In this document: in pieces, positions 6,100 through 6,204 of the stretch | Numbering within the stretch: position 1 is the first letter of the stretch | Layout: each line of letters starts with the position of its first letter | Assembly (NCBI GenBank): GCA_947624695.1 | Contig: CANQLN010000066.1 | Coordinates: forward strand, 1 to 6,204 | From: an uncultured Bacilli bacterium | GTDB lineage: Bacteria; Bacillota_I; Bacilli_A; RF39; UBA660 | Direction: 5' to 3' | Length of the DNA: 6,204 bases | The notes under the pieces: generated by a model | Databases searched by the model: none | The model's input: the letters and a program-made list of their open reading frames with translations, nothing else | Told to the model about the DNA's origin: nothing | Position numbers and translations under genes: made by a program

Positions 6100-6204
6100 G
6101 TTTAAAATACCGAATATAAATAGCAAATAAAGAGTTTATTTATGTTAATAATTACATAAATATTTCTTATCATATTTATCTTATATGCTTATTATATAAC
6201 ACCC
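6100..6204 (-). promoter_or_regulatory. AT-rich leader of the surface-protein operon with candidate -10 box
   Basis: No gene is visible. A TATAAT on the minus strand at 6191-6196 could be the -10 of the operon promoter; its -35 would lie just beyond the window, so it cannot be checked. Between it and the gene are three small AT-only or nearly AT-only inverted repeats: 6125-6131/6135-6141, 6139-6145/6154-6160 and 6156-6163/6172-6179. In such AT-rich DNA these may be chance. Confidence 0.35.

Noticed and set aside
1..6204. Mycoplasma-type genetic code (TGA as Trp)
   Set aside because: Trp is always TGG in four long genes, two genes end at TGA at sensible places beside terminators, and no internal TGA needs reading through.
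1..6204. CRISPR array, tRNA, rRNA or insertion sequence
   Set aside because: No regularly spaced direct repeats, cloverleaf-like segments, rRNA-like sequence or transposase reading frames were seen.

Overview
The window is a compact, AT-rich stretch of bacterial DNA. All four real genes lie on the minus strand and read right to left, with strong purine-rich Shine-Dalgarno sites and intrinsic terminators. Every tryptophan in the readable genes is TGG, and two of the four genes stop at TGA, so this is the standard bacterial code and not the Mycoplasma code. Low GC, Asn/Lys-rich proteins, a peptidoglycan gene and membrane-anchored proteins with a 'TYAFFT/SYAFYT'-type N terminus suggest an uncultured gut-type Bacillota lineage (Erysipelotrichales / RF39-like). 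That assignment rests on protein style, not on a marker gene.

The layout is two transcription units. The first, upstream one (about 6204 to 3107) encodes two tandem paralogous surface proteins of 490 and 469 aa, separated by 3 bases, with the second gene's ribosome site inside the end of the first. It ends at a terminator near 3107-3133. Both proteins have one N-terminal membrane anchor, a beta-rich middle domain with a likely disulfide, and a C-terminal domain resembling DUF6273-type or C-type-lectin/FGE-like modules that ends in an 'RPVFYLS' motif.

The second unit (about 3118 to 169) starts at a candidate promoter overlapping that terminator. It encodes MurD, the D-glutamate-adding enzyme of peptidoglycan synthesis, then a 506-aa single-pass membrane protein with a long proline-rich cytoplasmic segment and Ig-like extracellular domains. 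Its terminator hairpin contains the stop codon. The left-hand 186 bases are non-coding and hold a perfect 21-bp inverted repeat at the window edge and an operator-like 19-bp palindrome.

The most interesting signal is in the tandem paralogs. Just before the conserved 'RPVFYLS' end, each carries a short island (3278-3367 and 4694-4807) that differs almost completely between the two copies. In each, GC is higher than in the following conserved segment, and the codons are atypical for the gene. This is what a diversity-generating retroelement variable region, or another targeted-diversification or cassette-exchange system, would look like. No reverse transcriptase or template repeat is visible in the window, and the length difference between the islands argues against both deriving from one template.
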